A stretch of DNA of 64,000 nucleotides from Pseudoalteromonas peptidolytica (GCF_012641745.1 NZ_WEHZ01000027.1:1-64000); one strand, 5' to 3'. Positions 15,519 through 25,046 are shown, counted from the stretch's first letter. Numbers and translations: made by a program. Notes: generated by a model not told the origin, from the sequence alone.

Positions 15519-16121
15519 ATGAATAAAGGCGAGAAAACACGGCTAAGCATATTAGAACAAGGGATGCGCTTTAGTAGCCAATATGGCTTGATTGAAGTAA
15601 CTATCGGCGCTATGGCAAAACTTTGTGGCTTATCTCGCAGTGGACTTATCTCTCACTTTGACAGTAAAGAAGATATGCAGCTGGCGATTTTAGATTACTG
15701 CGAATCGCAGTTTATGCTTCACGTTGTAGCGCCAGCAAGAGATGACGATCCACTGACTCAGTTAACAAAACTGTTCTCTATTTGGGCTGATTGGACACGT
15801 GAGTTATTTAACGAGCCACATTTAACCTGTCCTTTTATAAAAGCCTTGGTTGAGTTTAACTGCCATACCAATAGCCCAATTCACAAAAAAGTTACCGAGC
15901 AGCATAATCGGCTTTTTGGTTACATAAAACACAAAGTAGAGCTCGGTATTCGTGCTGGTATTTTTAACCCTCAGTTGGATCCTCAGTGTGCAGCTTACGA
16001 GTTGTACAACTTGTATTTAGGACATGCCATCGCAAAAAACACTGTATTAACCGAACACGCAAGTGAGCTATTTAAACGCAATATTGAGCACTTACTCACC
16101 AGCTATACTAACAAAACTTAA
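15519..16121 (+). CDS. TetR/AcrR family transcriptional regulator
   Basis: 200 aa. The N-terminal TetR HTH is clear: ILEQGMRFSSQYGLIEVTIGAMAKLCGLSRSGLISHFDSKEDM (residues about 10-52). The C-terminal ligand domain is all helical. It starts 3 bp after the hydrolase stop, so it is co-transcribed with it. The two palindromes in the hydrolase/cas3 intergenic region are good candidates for its operators, which would make it an autoregulator and a possible controller of cas3. Ligand unknown; a hydrolase partner suggests a lipid or ester signal. Confidence 0.9.
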   Translation: MNKGEKTRLSILEQGMRFSSQYGLIEVTIGAMAKLCGLSRSGLISHFDSKEDMQLAILDYCESQFMLHVVAPARDDDPLTQLTKLFSIWADWTRELFNEPHLTCPFIKALVEFNCHTNSPIHKKVTEQHNRLFGYIKHKVELGIRAGIFNPQLDPQCAAYELYNLYLGHAIAKNTVLTEHASELFKRNIEHLLTSYTNKT

Positions 16122-16139
16122 AACAGGAGCCATTAGGGC

Positions 16140-16634
16140 ATGATAGAACGTGTTTCTACACCAACCGATGAGATAGTTGAACAACTGACTGAGTTGTACA
16201 TTGCAACCTTTTCAGCCCCTCCTCGTAATGAGGAAATTGATAGTGCTGAGATCCGTTTACTGATGATAAAAGAAATCACAGAAGGCGATGTACATGTGAT
16301 TTTTGATACCTCAACACAAAAATTGATCGGTAGTTTGTCTATTGTACCAATAGCACACTTTAAAGATAGAGCACGGTTCAAATTACAAACTGGCTTATAT
16401 ATTTCTAATTTTATGGTAGACACCGAAACTCGTGGTAAAGGCATTGGTAAGCAGCTATTACACGCTGCATTAAGTGAAGCTCAGCAAGAGATCCATACAC
16501 GCTGTCGCGTGGACGCATTAGCTGTAAATCACCTGTTTAGCACCCACGGTTTTGAATTGGTCGCAAATTACACCACAACAATGAATGGCTCTGTCGCTGA
16601 ACGCAACATTTATACTTATAACGCAAAGCGCTAA
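16140..16634 (+). CDS. GNAT family N-acetyltransferase
   Basis: 164 aa. The acetyl-CoA pyrophosphate loop is in MVDTETRGKGIGKQLLHAAL (RGKGIG), with the preceding strand YISNFMV. A typical single-domain GNAT. A good ribosome site (AGGAG) lies upstream; 18 bp separate it from the TetR stop, so it may belong to the same operon. The acceptor substrate cannot be predicted. Confidence 0.85.
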   Translation: MIERVSTPTDEIVEQLTELYIATFSAPPRNEEIDSAEIRLLMIKEITEGDVHVIFDTSTQKLIGSLSIVPIAHFKDRARFKLQTGLYISNFMVDTETRGKGIGKQLLHAALSEAQQEIHTRCRVDALAVNHLFSTHGFELVANYTTTMNGSVAERNIYTYNAKR

Positions 16635-16777
16635 TATGTATTGTTATTAGAGCTTGGTACTCTAGCAAGCGCCAGTAGTTCAGCTTGCGCCAGGTTTACT
16701 CCTTCAAATTAGCAAGTATTAAGATTGGTATTAACTAGGCACATTATTACCGAATTCATCCTCTATTCTTTAACGCC

Positions 16778-16811
16778 AAAAAAAATGCCACCTTAGCGTT
16801 ACTAAGGTGGC
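16778..16811 (-). terminator. Rho-independent terminator of the His-rich lipoprotein gene
   Basis: A perfect 10-bp stem GCCACCTTAG/CTAAGGTGGC with a 5-nt loop is followed, on the minus strand, by a run of eight T. It lies about 65 bp downstream of the lipoprotein stop. Confidence 0.9.
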
Positions 16812-16877
16812 AAAACCACTATCTACAGTGTGTTATATCAACCCACATACATGGGTTAATAGAACTCGTCGAGGGAG

Positions 16878-18230
16878 TTATTCGTGGTCGTGAGACGCTT
16901 CTTCAGCAATACCTAACCAAACAAGCTTTTCAGGTACATAGTCAAGCTCAATAGTGTCTTGCAATGTTGCTGATGCTAAGTCATATTTTTTAATTTGCTG
17001 AGCAATTGGGTCACTCACGTAGACCGCTTGCTCTGCTTGAGAAAATGTCATTTGAAACTTGTGGCCTGTCGGCATGGCGGTAAGATCAGCATCACTCACT
17101 TGAGTCACACCGCTTATTTCCCAGTGCTGTTCATTGTCATGCTCATGGGCTGTGAAAACGCTCAATTTACCCGCGGTGTCCATTGCTACCAAGTGCTCTC
17201 CACCAAAACTAAAGCCATAGCTAGCAATACGATATTGTTCACTCGCTTGCCACTCCAACTTCTCAATATGACCAGTTGCTGGCGCTAGCAGAACAAGATC
17301 ATTACCGGCAGCAGCGATAAACTGGTTTACTTCATGATGCCCTTTTATGGCGAAGATCCGCTGCCCCTGTGCAAAAAAGTCGGGGTTTGTTACTTTAGTA
17401 GCGTTAAAGCTTGAGCCTTGCTGACTGATAAGTGCAACACCGTCAGCACACGCAAACGCAACAACATCTTCGTTTTGTGCACTGCCATGTAAAGCAGGGC
17501 AGTTCAAGTCAAACACTTGCGCTTGATGAAAGTGGTCGCCATGGGCATGATACAAACCGATTTGCGAAGGCAGTGACGTTTCACTCTCTGGTGCTCTTAT
17601 AGTGCTGACCAAATACTCGCCTCTAGCTTGCGCAGCGCCGTGCATATAGGTGTTATAATGCAGGGTTGCGGCCTCACTTTGCTCGCCACTAATGTGATGC
17701 TCACTAAACATAGTAACGCCTGCATTTTGTGCAGTTTCTTCGTCACCATCGGAGAATACCGCAATACCTGACTCGCCAACGGTTACATGAGTAGGCTTTA
17801 CCGAACTTAACTGAAAATCAACCAAAGCAGGCGTATGTTGATAGGCATGATAATGATCACCGTGTGCTTCTTGATATAAGCCACCATCAACAAATTCAAC
17901 TCTACCCTCATCGCGCTGTACTAAAATTGCAAAGCGATGATTTTCTGATGGGTAAATATACTGTGGGTAGCTAGTCGCACCGATTGCATCAATTAATGAC
18001 TTATCTGCTGCTGAATACAAATTGACAACGTTACTCTCAGCGCTAGTAACTAGGATACGGCCCAGTGTATCTGTAATACTAGTGTGGTGATCGGTATCGT
18101 GATCATCATTGTGGCTGCTATCATCATGAGTTGATGACTCAGCTTTTACAATTGTGTGTTCAGTACCGCCGCAAGCAGAAAGAACAAGTGCAGAAATGGC
18201 AACAGCCAAAAGTTTACCTTTTAGTACCAT
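16878..18230 (-). CDS. His-rich beta-propeller lipoprotein, AztD-like (probable periplasmic zinc binder)
   Basis: 450 aa. The lipobox ALVLSAC at the N-terminus predicts a lipoprotein. A His/Asp-rich stretch (HDDSSHNDDHDTDHH, about residues 35-50) and two HGDHYH/HGDHFH motifs suggest zinc binding. The rest reads as repeated beta-propeller blades (RILVTSAES..., YLVSTIRAPES, FAIKGHH). AztD-type zinc metallochaperones have the same combination, hence the call; identity to a specific family is not proven. A near-consensus Zur box in the promoter supports induction on zinc starvation. A strong terminator follows. No zinc transporter is adjacent. Confidence 0.6.
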   Translation of the reverse strand: MVLKGKLLAVAISALVLSACGGTEHTIVKAESSTHDDSSHNDDHDTDHHTSITDTLGRILVTSAESNVVNLYSAADKSLIDAIGATSYPQYIYPSENHRFAILVQRDEGRVEFVDGGLYQEAHGDHYHAYQHTPALVDFQLSSVKPTHVTVGESGIAVFSDGDEETAQNAGVTMFSEHHISGEQSEAATLHYNTYMHGAAQARGEYLVSTIRAPESETSLPSQIGLYHAHGDHFHQAQVFDLNCPALHGSAQNEDVVAFACADGVALISQQGSSFNATKVTNPDFFAQGQRIFAIKGHHEVNQFIAAAGNDLVLLAPATGHIEKLEWQASEQYRIASYGFSFGGEHLVAMDTAGKLSVFTAHEHDNEQHWEISGVTQVSDADLTAMPTGHKFQMTFSQAEQAVYVSDPIAQQIKKYDLASATLQDTIELDYVPEKLVWLGIAEEASHDHE

Positions 18231-18272
18231 GAAAGAGTCCTACTCATACATATGTGATGTTATAACTTTAAT

Positions 18273-18294
18273 AAATGCTACATTATAACAAAAC
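18273..18294 (-). promoter_or_regulatory. Candidate Zur box
   Basis: The core at 18276-18290, TGCTACATTATAACA, fits the gammaproteobacterial Zur dyad TGTTATA-N-TATAACA at 12 of 14 dyad positions, and the AAA flank on the left also matches. It lies 43 bp upstream of the His-rich lipoprotein start, a suitable repressor position. Confidence 0.6.
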
Positions 18295-18375
18295 AAAAAA
18301 CAACTCGAGGTTTAATTTGCTTTCTACTGCGTTGTGATATAAAAAAGTAAAGTGACAAGTATTAAGGAAAGAAAC

Positions 18376-18981
18376 TTGGATTATCTGATTGCAGTCACCT
18401 TATTTGCTATTGCTTCTTCAGTAACCCCCGGACCCAACAACATCATGGTGATGTCGTCAGGCATGAACTTTGGGTTAAAAAACAGTATCCCATTACTTAG
18501 TGGTATATGTGCAGGCTTTGCCATCATGCTACTGCTAGTCGGTCTTGGGTTTGCAACACTGTTTGCCCGCTATCCCATACTGCATTATTTACTCAAGTGC
18601 ATAGGCGTTGTTTATCTGCTTTTCCTCGCATATCAAATTGCCAAGTCATCAAGTATCAAACTCGCCGAAACCCACACAATGCCATTTTCATTTCTAAAAG
18701 GTGCATTATTTCAGTGGGTGAACGCTAAAGCGTGGATAGTTGCAGTTGGGGCGGTTTCAACTTATACAACGACGGGTACAGAGTTTACATATCAGCATGT
18801 CATGATTAGTGTCGTCTTTCTTTTGGTGTCATTTCCCTGCGTGGGAGTTTGGCTGGTGTTCGGTTCAACACTCCAACATGTTTTGAAGAGTGCTAAAGCA
18901 CGTCGGTGGTTTAATTTTATAATGGCAATGCTCTTGGTACTTTCAGTTGTCCCCATCATCATTGAGATCTTTGCAGGTTAA
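18376..18981 (+). CDS. LysE/RhtB family exporter
   Basis: 201 aa from a TTG start at 18376, preceded by AAGGA with the right spacing. This gives the family-typical beginning MDYLIAVTLFAIASSVTPGPNN; a GTG 24 bp upstream has no comparable support. Six hydrophobic segments and the SSVTPGPNNIMVM motif are diagnostic of LysE/RhtB amino-acid or metabolite efflux carriers of the inner membrane. Substrate not predictable. Confidence 0.88.
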   Translation: MDYLIAVTLFAIASSVTPGPNNIMVMSSGMNFGLKNSIPLLSGICAGFAIMLLLVGLGFATLFARYPILHYLLKCIGVVYLLFLAYQIAKSSSIKLAETHTMPFSFLKGALFQWVNAKAWIVAVGAVSTYTTTGTEFTYQHVMISVVFLLVSFPCVGVWLVFGSTLQHVLKSAKARRWFNFIMAMLLVLSVVPIIIEIFAG

Positions 18982-19000
18982 ACGGCAGACCTGCAAAGAT
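18967..19000. terminator. Inverted repeat between convergent genes (probable bidirectional terminator)
   Basis: A perfect 12-bp stem, ATCTTTGCAGGT / ACCTGCAAAGAT, has a 10-nt loop and overlaps the exporter stop codon. It lies between convergent genes. There is no T run, so it may act as a processing or stalling hairpin. Confidence 0.6.
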
Positions 19001-19014
19001 GACCGTGACGCTTG

Positions 19015-19173
19015 TTACCTTCTAGCAATGACCCATACAGCATGCACAATCCCCGGAATGTATCCAAGTAACGTAAGCAAGATGTTCAACCAAAAAGCAC
19101 CACCAAGGCCTACTTGTAAGAAAACCCCCAGAGGTGGTAGTAAAATTGCGATAATAATTCTCAATAAATCCAT
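19015..19173 (-). CDS. YqaE/Pmp3 family membrane micro-protein
   Basis: 52 aa, short and easily missed. Translation from the ATG at 19173: MDLLRIIIAILLPPLGVFLQ, then VGLGGAFWLNILLTLLGYIP and GIVHAVWVIARR. The LLPPLGVFLQ and LNILLTLLGYIPGIVHAVW motifs are the Pmp3/YqaE signature: two membrane helices, linked in yeast and plants to membrane potential and salt or cold stress. AGGAG lies 7 nt upstream. It faces the LysE-type exporter gene and shares its hairpin. Confidence 0.93.
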   Translation of the reverse strand: MDLLRIIIAILLPPLGVFLQVGLGGAFWLNILLTLLGYIPGIVHAVWVIARR

Positions 19174-19499
19174 ATTTTTCTCCTAGACGTGATGAATACG
19201 ATGTAGCAGCAACAATGATGCCAGCAATAAACTTACTTCCTTATCTAGCCAGAGAGAACGGGGGTAACACCGGCGCTAATCAGGCGTTCGCATCTAATCG
19301 GTTGTCTCGTAATATTATGCGTTGCTGGACTAACAACTAGCTCTGGCCATAGTTAGTTAGAGAATTATTTACAGTATAGAAGATAAAAAATGCAGAGGGA
19401 TGTAAATTATACCCAACAATTATAAGTGAGTTGACCATGTAGAAGTAATTGACATGCACATTCAAAAATCGTTAAACCAAAACAGGAGAAGTGTAAATA
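19174..19499. other. Intergenic, no feature recognised
   Basis: No ORF with family similarity, no repeat copy and no strong hairpin was seen. TATACCCAACA (from 19408) resembles short motifs at 24740 and 28824. Confidence 0.5.
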
Positions 19500-19748
19500 T
19501 TAGGTTGAACTGCCTCTCTTTTTATTAACAACTTGTTTTGCCGATGAGCGCTCCAATTGTAGCTTCTCACCAAAGAAGTGATCGTATGCTAAAAGCGCAA
19601 TAAAATAGAAAAAACCGAACACACTAATATCTATTAGCAACTTACCAACATCCAAGGGTTCACCTATCATGAGATAATCGAAATCCCATACATAAAAGAC
19701 CACTTTGGTTAAGATCAGTGCTGGAAATAGCGAAATAATAAATTTCAA
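19500..19748 (-). CDS. Small two-helix membrane protein, hypothetical
   Basis: 82 aa. Two hydrophobic segments (residues about 3-20 and 40-57) and a Lys/Arg-rich C-terminal tail (RSSAKQVVNKKRGSS), so probably an inner-membrane protein with a cytoplasmic basic tail. AGGA lies about 9 nt before the ATG. No family recognised. It stands alone; the dispersed repeat at 19891 lies further upstream. Confidence 0.6.
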   Translation of the reverse strand: MKFIISLFPALILTKVVFYVWDFDYLMIGEPLDVGKLLIDISVFGFFYFIALLAYDHFFGEKLQLERSSAKQVVNKKRGSST

Positions 19749-19890
19749 ATTAATGTCCTTTTAATTTGTCCGTTAAGCAACCTATTGGCAGTGTACCTCC
19801 TTTTTATAGCGATTGCACGCAATATACAAACAACACAAAAAAGACACAGAATAAAAACCAAAAATTAACACAGCCAGATAATGGCAATAC

Positions 19891-20063
19891 TTATACCAAT
19901 TAGACTTTATGCTTGCTCAATTTGAAGGCGTAAATCTGACGCTAACAGCGTTAAAAATTTCTTATTTAGAACAACTAAATAGCAAAGTTTTTGCCTTGCC
20001 TACATCGATGTAGGTACCTTAGCGGTAGCTGGGTGCCTCCCAAAGTAAGCAAGGCGAATTTAT
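19891..20063 (-). repeat. Dispersed repeat, copy A
   Basis: Begins with TTATACCAATTAGACTT, then shows the family blocks GCTTGCTCAATTTGAA, TCTGACGCTAACAGCG and TTATTTAGAACAACTAAATAGC in reverse orientation relative to copy C. The far end is diverged, so the right boundary is approximate. Confidence 0.75.
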
Positions 20064-20136
20064 GCGAAAAACGTGAAAACTAGCCATAAGAAAGACATAA
20101 TATGACTTTGTTAGTGCGCATACCGATTAGCGCTAT

Positions 20137-21039
20137 TTAAGGAAGACTGTCGATTAGCCAGTCTATAAATACTTGAATACGTTTGCGTTTAGGTGAATGA
20201 GGGTCATAAAGTACATAACGCTGCCAGACTACAGGATGCGGAATATCAAAAAGCTGTACAATAAGCCCTGCTTGTTGAAAGTCTAAAAATAATTCCTTAG
20301 AAACCAATGCAACGCCTTGCCCTTTTAATGCTGCACTCAGCGCTAAATCATTGGATGAAACACGTGTATGCGGCCCTTTTGCACAAGCACTCGTGGCACA
20401 TAAACCTTGCGCCTCAAACCACTCCTTCCAGCTCACTTTATTGTCATCGTGATGGATTAAATCGCATCTTGCTAAATCCGCGGGCGTTTTAAGATCGAGT
20501 TTTGCTTTATAATTTGCTGAGCAAACTGGGTAACTTTTATCTCCCCCCAAGTAAATCTGTTCAAGTCCTGTAGGGCAAGCTAAATCGGCCTTAGTTGAGA
20601 ACCGGATCGCTACATCAATATGATTAAGCCTGATGTCTTCTAAGCGGTTAGAGCCAAGTACACGAATTTGAATATCATCATAAGCGTCATAGAAGGAGCA
20701 TAAATTGGGCATTAACCATAATGAACAAAATGACTGTGTTGAAGTAATAGTTAAACTCCCTGCCATTTCTTGCATTTGGATCTGATTTAAGCCATCAATT
20801 AGACGGTTAAATGCACCTTGAGTTGACGTCAACAGTACCTCAGCGGCTTCAGTTAGGTGCATGTTACGACCTTTTCTAACAAATAATTTAACTTCCAGGG
20901 CTGTTTCTAGTTGGCGCATTTGTTGGCTCACCGCAGCTTGTGTAATATTCAATTCTGATGCGGCTTGTGTATAACTTTGCAACCTAGCTGCACTTTCAAA
21001 GCAACGTAACGCGTTTAGGTATCTGAGCCTCTTATCCAT
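20137..21039 (-). CDS. LysR family transcriptional regulator (GcvA-like)
   Basis: 300 aa. The N-terminal winged HTH is classic: RYLNALRCFESAARLQSYTQAASELNITQAAVSQQMRQLE (residues 5-45). The C-terminal periplasmic-binding-like effector domain runs from about 90 to 295. The order and spacing resemble the GcvA/AmpR branch of LysR proteins. LysR genes often control a divergent neighbour; here the only divergent candidate is a 32-aa ORF 102 bp away. Target and ligand unknown. Confidence 0.93.
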   Translation of the reverse strand: MDKRLRYLNALRCFESAARLQSYTQAASELNITQAAVSQQMRQLETALEVKLFVRKGRNMHLTEAAEVLLTSTQGAFNRLIDGLNQIQMQEMAGSLTITSTQSFCSLWLMPNLCSFYDAYDDIQIRVLGSNRLEDIRLNHIDVAIRFSTKADLACPTGLEQIYLGGDKSYPVCSANYKAKLDLKTPADLARCDLIHHDDNKVSWKEWFEAQGLCATSACAKGPHTRVSSNDLALSAALKGQGVALVSKELFLDFQQAGLIVQLFDIPHPVVWQRYVLYDPHSPKRKRIQVFIDWLIDSLP

Positions 21040-21141
21040 AAGTTCAACTTATATTAATTGTAATTAAACATCGTTGGTATCCTGCCATATTTTGAACCAA
21101 TATACAGTTATTGATTACGTAAAATTAGTAAAGGAAAGACG

Positions 21142-21240
21142 ATGCACTACAGCAAACCCAAGCCTAAATGGACGCTCGTGAACTGGTTAAATTTCATTGG
21201 CTCATACTTAAAACTTGAACACGTGATAAAGCATAAATAG
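21142..21240 (+). CDS. Candidate 32-aa small protein divergent from the LysR gene
   Basis: Translation: MHYSKPKPKWTLVNWLNFIG, then SYLKLEHVIKHK. AAAGGAAAG lies about 4-8 nt upstream of the ATG at 21142, a strong ribosome site. Basic and Trp-containing, with no membrane helix. It starts 102 bp from the LysR start in divergent arrangement, the usual place for a LysR target. No family recognised; short enough to be chance. Confidence 0.4.
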   Translation: MHYSKPKPKWTLVNWLNFIGSYLKLEHVIKHK

Positions 21241-21798
21241 CCAAGCGCTCGATAATTATTACTTTTCGAGCCACCTACATTTTGCACGTAAATTTGCTTA
21301 TTTAGCCGTGGTATACCTTGAGCACATTAGATACTAAAACGCGCAATACATTTGTATTTTTGCTATTTAAACTATCCTGTAGTTAACTTTCAAGGTGAAA
21401 CACAAAAGCTGTTGAAGAACACTTTTTGTTACATAAAATTTAACGATAAATTGCCTACCTACAGACAGAGAAATTGTTATGGTAAAGGGGACGCAGGTAA
21501 CCCCTGCTCACCACGATTGCTTGGTATCGATAAACCATTCAACGTGCTGAAAAGTTGGACTCTGTTTATCTTTCAAGTTTGTTTTTGCAGCAGTTTGGGT
21601 TCACTTGAGTGCACTTAGTTCATTGTTGCTCAACATTTGCCTAGATCACTAAACGGCAAACCGAGCGCTGCGACTAAAACTCACTCAGGAGAAAAAAGTA
21701 AAACGGTAAAGATCAACAAGCCCTTATAATAATAATATTTTTTGCTCAATTTAACCTGAGGTTTGGATAAGGAGTGGGCTAACTCATTGTTTTCAAAA
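21241..21798. other. Intergenic, no gene recognised
   Basis: About 560 bp without a convincing gene. The longest ORF (21352-21618, 88 codons) needs a TTG start, has no ribosome site and has an unusual Cys/Phe-rich composition. The right end runs into repeat copy B. Confidence 0.5.
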
Positions 21799-21955
21799 CC
21801 ACATTAAATTATCCCTTCTCTAGTTAGACAGTTTTGGGGGAAACACCGCTACCGCGTCTTGCTCTCGCTAAGGTAACTACATCCTGTAGGCAAGGCGAAT
21901 TTACGTACCAATAGCTGGCTATTAGAGGTGAATTTAACGCAGTTAGCGCTAAAAC
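21799..21955 (+). repeat. Dispersed repeat, copy B (variant end)
   Basis: Shares AACACCGCTACCGCGTC, CATCCTGTAGGCAAGGCGAA and TTTAACGCAGTTAGCG with the family. Its left end (ACATTAAATTAT...AGACAGTTTTGGG) matches copy E at 41475 rather than copy C, so it belongs to a variant subgroup. Confidence 0.7.
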
Positions 21956-22136
21956 TGGCTGCAAGGAAGGCATTAATGATCCGAAACTCAGGTTTATTTA
22001 ACTTATCGCTATGATGTAAGAAAGCCATGCTGACATAGAAGCAGCATTGCGACTCACCTGTTTTATTCAGGGTTTTCTGGTCAAATTGATAATTAGCCAA
22101 GCAAAAATAACACTATCACAATAGGCAAGGAATTTT

Positions 22137-24728
22137 ATGCTAAATACACATCAATCAGTCGGTACTGTCTTGTTAATGATAAGTACTGTATCTCTCGCAC
22201 AGGATAACGCAGCACTCCATCGCTTGGCACCAGTAGCAAAGCCACTATCGCAAACTGTGGCTTTTAATTTAGATCCCAAAAAAGATGTATTTTCGGGCAG
22301 TACAGTCATTACACTGGAGGTTTTAAACGAGACGTCATTCATTGAAGTTAACGGCCTTGATTACAACATTGAAACCGCAAAATTAAACGGTAAACAATTT
22401 TGCAATCTTGAAAGTCAAATGCTTAAAACTGGTAAAGTTAAGCTCAGCTGTGAGCATAGCTTCCCCAAAGGTCGTTACACCCTGACGATGGATTATACTG
22501 CACCTTATAATCGGAAAAGTGTTGGTTTATATAAAACGATTGATAATGGAGTTCCCTATCTATTCAGCCAATTTCAAATGAGCGACGCACGCCGTGCATT
22601 TCCTGTATTTGATGAACCTGAATATAAGATCCCCTTTAAAATAACCATCACAGCGCCTGAAGATCAAAAAGTCTTTACCAATACACCATTGCTAAAAACA
22701 ACAAAATCAAAAGGGCTGGTTACTCATTACTTTGATAAAACACTTCCACTACCATCTTATTCACTAGCGATCGCGGTTGGACCATTTGAAGTGCTAAAAG
22801 TACCGGGAATGTCTGTTCCTGGAAACCTAATTACACCGCAAAACAAGTCAAGTCTTGCCGCATATAGCATTGAAAATACGCCAAAAATATTAACAGCACT
22901 GGAAAAGTATTTTGACATTCCCTATGTCTATAAAAAATTGGATCAAGTCGCCGTACCTGAGTTTCCTTTTGGAGCAATGGAAAACGCAGGCCTAGTAACA
23001 TACCGAGAAGATATTTTACTTATCGACCCAGCTCGTTCAACTCAACGTGTTCGTATTGATCACCTCAATATTATTACTCACGAGTTAGCACATCAATGGT
23101 ATGGAAATTTAGTAACAATGAAGTGGTGGAACGATTTATGGCTCAACGAAGCATTTGCGACATGGATTGCATCCAAAATCACCCACCAGCTCCATCCTGA
23201 ACTGGAATCTAACTTGGCATTGCTGCAACACTACGCGATGGACTTTGATGCTCAAGCCACGACCTCTCCTATTCAAAAGCCAATCAATACCGAAGCAGAC
23301 ATTATGGATGGCTTGTGGCTAGCTTACAGTAAAGGCAGTGCCATTTTGTATATGGTCGAACAATGGTTAGGAGAGGACGTTTTTAAGCAAGGCATGCGAA
23401 ACTATGTCCGTCAGTATGCACATAAAAATGCCGAGGCAAAAGATCTCTGGAGCGCATTGAGTAAAGTCTCGAATAAAGAGGTTGCCGCTGTGTTAAACTC
23501 TTTTGTTTCTCAAGCTTCTTTTCCACTTCTAACCGTGGAACAAAAGGGCGCAACACTGACAATATCACAACAACGTTTTGCGATTCACGGGCAAACAGTA
23601 CCATCTCAAACTTGGCACATTCCAATCATTCTACGTTATGGGAAAGGGGAACAATCGGCCACCACATCGCTGCTACTCGACGCACAATCTAAGCAAGTCA
23701 CGCTGGCATTTGAACCTGAGTGGATATTACCTAATGCCAATGTCACAGGTTACTACCGCTGGCAGCTTTCATCAGAAAACCTCATTGGCTTAACGCAGCA
23801 CGCCACCAGCAAGCTCAATACACGTGAAAAACTGGATGTGCTTGATAATGTCGAGGCGCTATTAGATGCCGGAAAGATTGATACTGCCACCCTCATGACA
23901 ACATTAGGCCACTATACTAATGATGACCACCCTGAGGTCGCTAAAACCGCATTGACGAGTTTACTCAGTCAATATCATTTGTATAAAGAGAATATTGACC
24001 AAAAGCGCTGGGCGGCATTTTTTGCCACCTATATTGAGCCTGCATTTAAGCATTATGGGCTAACAGCGACTAAAGAGGAGCAACCAGCTAGCTCTGAGAT
24101 CCGCGCTCAGCTAATAGAAATACTGGCTTTTGAGACTAAGCATAGTGAGATTATTACCCACGCCAAAAAGCAAGCGCTACTTTATCTCAGCAACGCAGAT
24201 AAGGTTGACCCATACCTAGTAGAAAGCTTTTTAAAAATAGCAGCTTATTATGGCAGTGCTGAGCTATTAAAGGCATATCAGCAGCAGTTTGAGTCAACGA
24301 CTAATCCAAGCAAACGTACGCACTTGCTGTCAGCAATGGGTTATTTTGGTGAGCCAGCTTTGCAACAAGAAATGCTTAAGTATGCGCTCACTAAGCAGGT
24401 CACGGCCTCTGATTTAGGGTATATCTTAGCGGGTAACAAACAAGGTAAAGCGCGAAAAGCGCGTTATCAAAAATGGTTTTATAACAACTTTACAAGCCTT
24501 AAAACAAAACTCCCGCCATTTGCGGTTCCAAGGTTACCTTTCTATTTATTTTCGCGTTGTGATACATCACACCTCAATCAAGCTAAGCAGTTTTTCGAAC
24601 CGATGCGTTCCGATATTGATGGGCTAGAAAAGAGTTTGCAACAGCTTGAGTTAGCTACAAAAACATGCGTCAATAAAAAGCAAAGAGAATTAAGTTCAAT
24701 AACGGCATTTTTAAACCAATTAAGTTGA
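22137..24728 (+). CDS. Secreted M1 family zinc aminopeptidase
   Basis: 863 aa. N-terminal signal peptide (VGTVLLMISTVSLAQ). M1 landmarks: exopeptidase motif GAMEN at about 279-283, zinc site HELAHQW at 315-321 with the third ligand Glu at 338 (WLNEAFATW). The N-terminal beta domain is followed by the thermolysin-like domain and a helical ERAP1-type C-terminal domain (about 540-863). Removes N-terminal residues from peptides in the periplasm or outside. AAGGAA lies 6 nt before the ATG. Full length and apparently active; monocistronic. Confidence 0.95.
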   Translation: MLNTHQSVGTVLLMISTVSLAQDNAALHRLAPVAKPLSQTVAFNLDPKKDVFSGSTVITLEVLNETSFIEVNGLDYNIETAKLNGKQFCNLESQMLKTGKVKLSCEHSFPKGRYTLTMDYTAPYNRKSVGLYKTIDNGVPYLFSQFQMSDARRAFPVFDEPEYKIPFKITITAPEDQKVFTNTPLLKTTKSKGLVTHYFDKTLPLPSYSLAIAVGPFEVLKVPGMSVPGNLITPQNKSSLAAYSIENTPKILTALEKYFDIPYVYKKLDQVAVPEFPFGAMENAGLVTYREDILLIDPARSTQRVRIDHLNIITHELAHQWYGNLVTMKWWNDLWLNEAFATWIASKITHQLHPELESNLALLQHYAMDFDAQATTSPIQKPINTEADIMDGLWLAYSKGSAILYMVEQWLGEDVFKQGMRNYVRQYAHKNAEAKDLWSALSKVSNKEVAAVLNSFVSQASFPLLTVEQKGATLTISQQRFAIHGQTVPSQTWHIPIILRYGKGEQSATTSLLLDAQSKQVTLAFEPEWILPNANVTGYYRWQLSSENLIGLTQHATSKLNTREKLDVLDNVEALLDAGKIDTATLMTTLGHYTNDDHPEVAKTALTSLLSQYHLYKENIDQKRWAAFFATYIEPAFKHYGLTATKEEQPASSEIRAQLIEILAFETKHSEIITHAKKQALLYLSNADKVDPYLVESFLKIAAYYGSAELLKAYQQQFESTTNPSKRTHLLSAMGYFGEPALQQEMLKYALTKQVTASDLGYILAGNKQGKARKARYQKWFYNNFTSLKTKLPPFAVPRLPFYLFSRCDTSHLNQAKQFFEPMRSDIDGLEKSLQQLELATKTCVNKKQRELSSITAFLNQLS

Positions 24729-24834
24729 GCTTGTGGTAGTTATACCCAACAGTGTTGACACAAAGTCGATTTAAAACTTCGACAAAGGATAATAGCTAAG
24801 GGCAACCAATAATTATCCTAAAACAAAATTATAT

Positions 24835-25046
24835 TTATACCAATTATCTTAATTAAGTGGTCTATTTTGAGGCGAGAAAATCTTGTCGGTAACACCGCTT
24901 CCGCGTCCTGCTCACGCCAAGGTATCTATATCCTGTAGGCAAGGCAAAAATTTCGCTATTTAGTTGTTCTAAATAAGAAATTTTTAACGCGGTTAGCGTC
25001 AGGTTTACTCTTTCAAATTGAGCAAGTATTAAGTCTAATTGATATT
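24835..25046 (+). repeat. Dispersed repeat, copy C (best full-length copy)
   Basis: About 212 bp. It begins TTATACCAATTATCTTAA and ends ...TTAAGTCTAATTGATATTA, so the ends form imperfect terminal inverted repeats. The interior contains GTGGTCTATTTTGAGG, AACACCGCTTCCGCGTCC and TTTAGTTGTTCTAAATAAG. No ORF. Behaves as a MITE-like element. Confidence 0.85.

Noticed and set aside
21352..21618. 88-codon plus-strand ORF
   Set aside because: TTG start without ribosome site, Cys/Phe-rich random-looking composition.
21849..22100. 83-codon minus-strand ORF
   Set aside because: Mostly inside dispersed repeat copy B.
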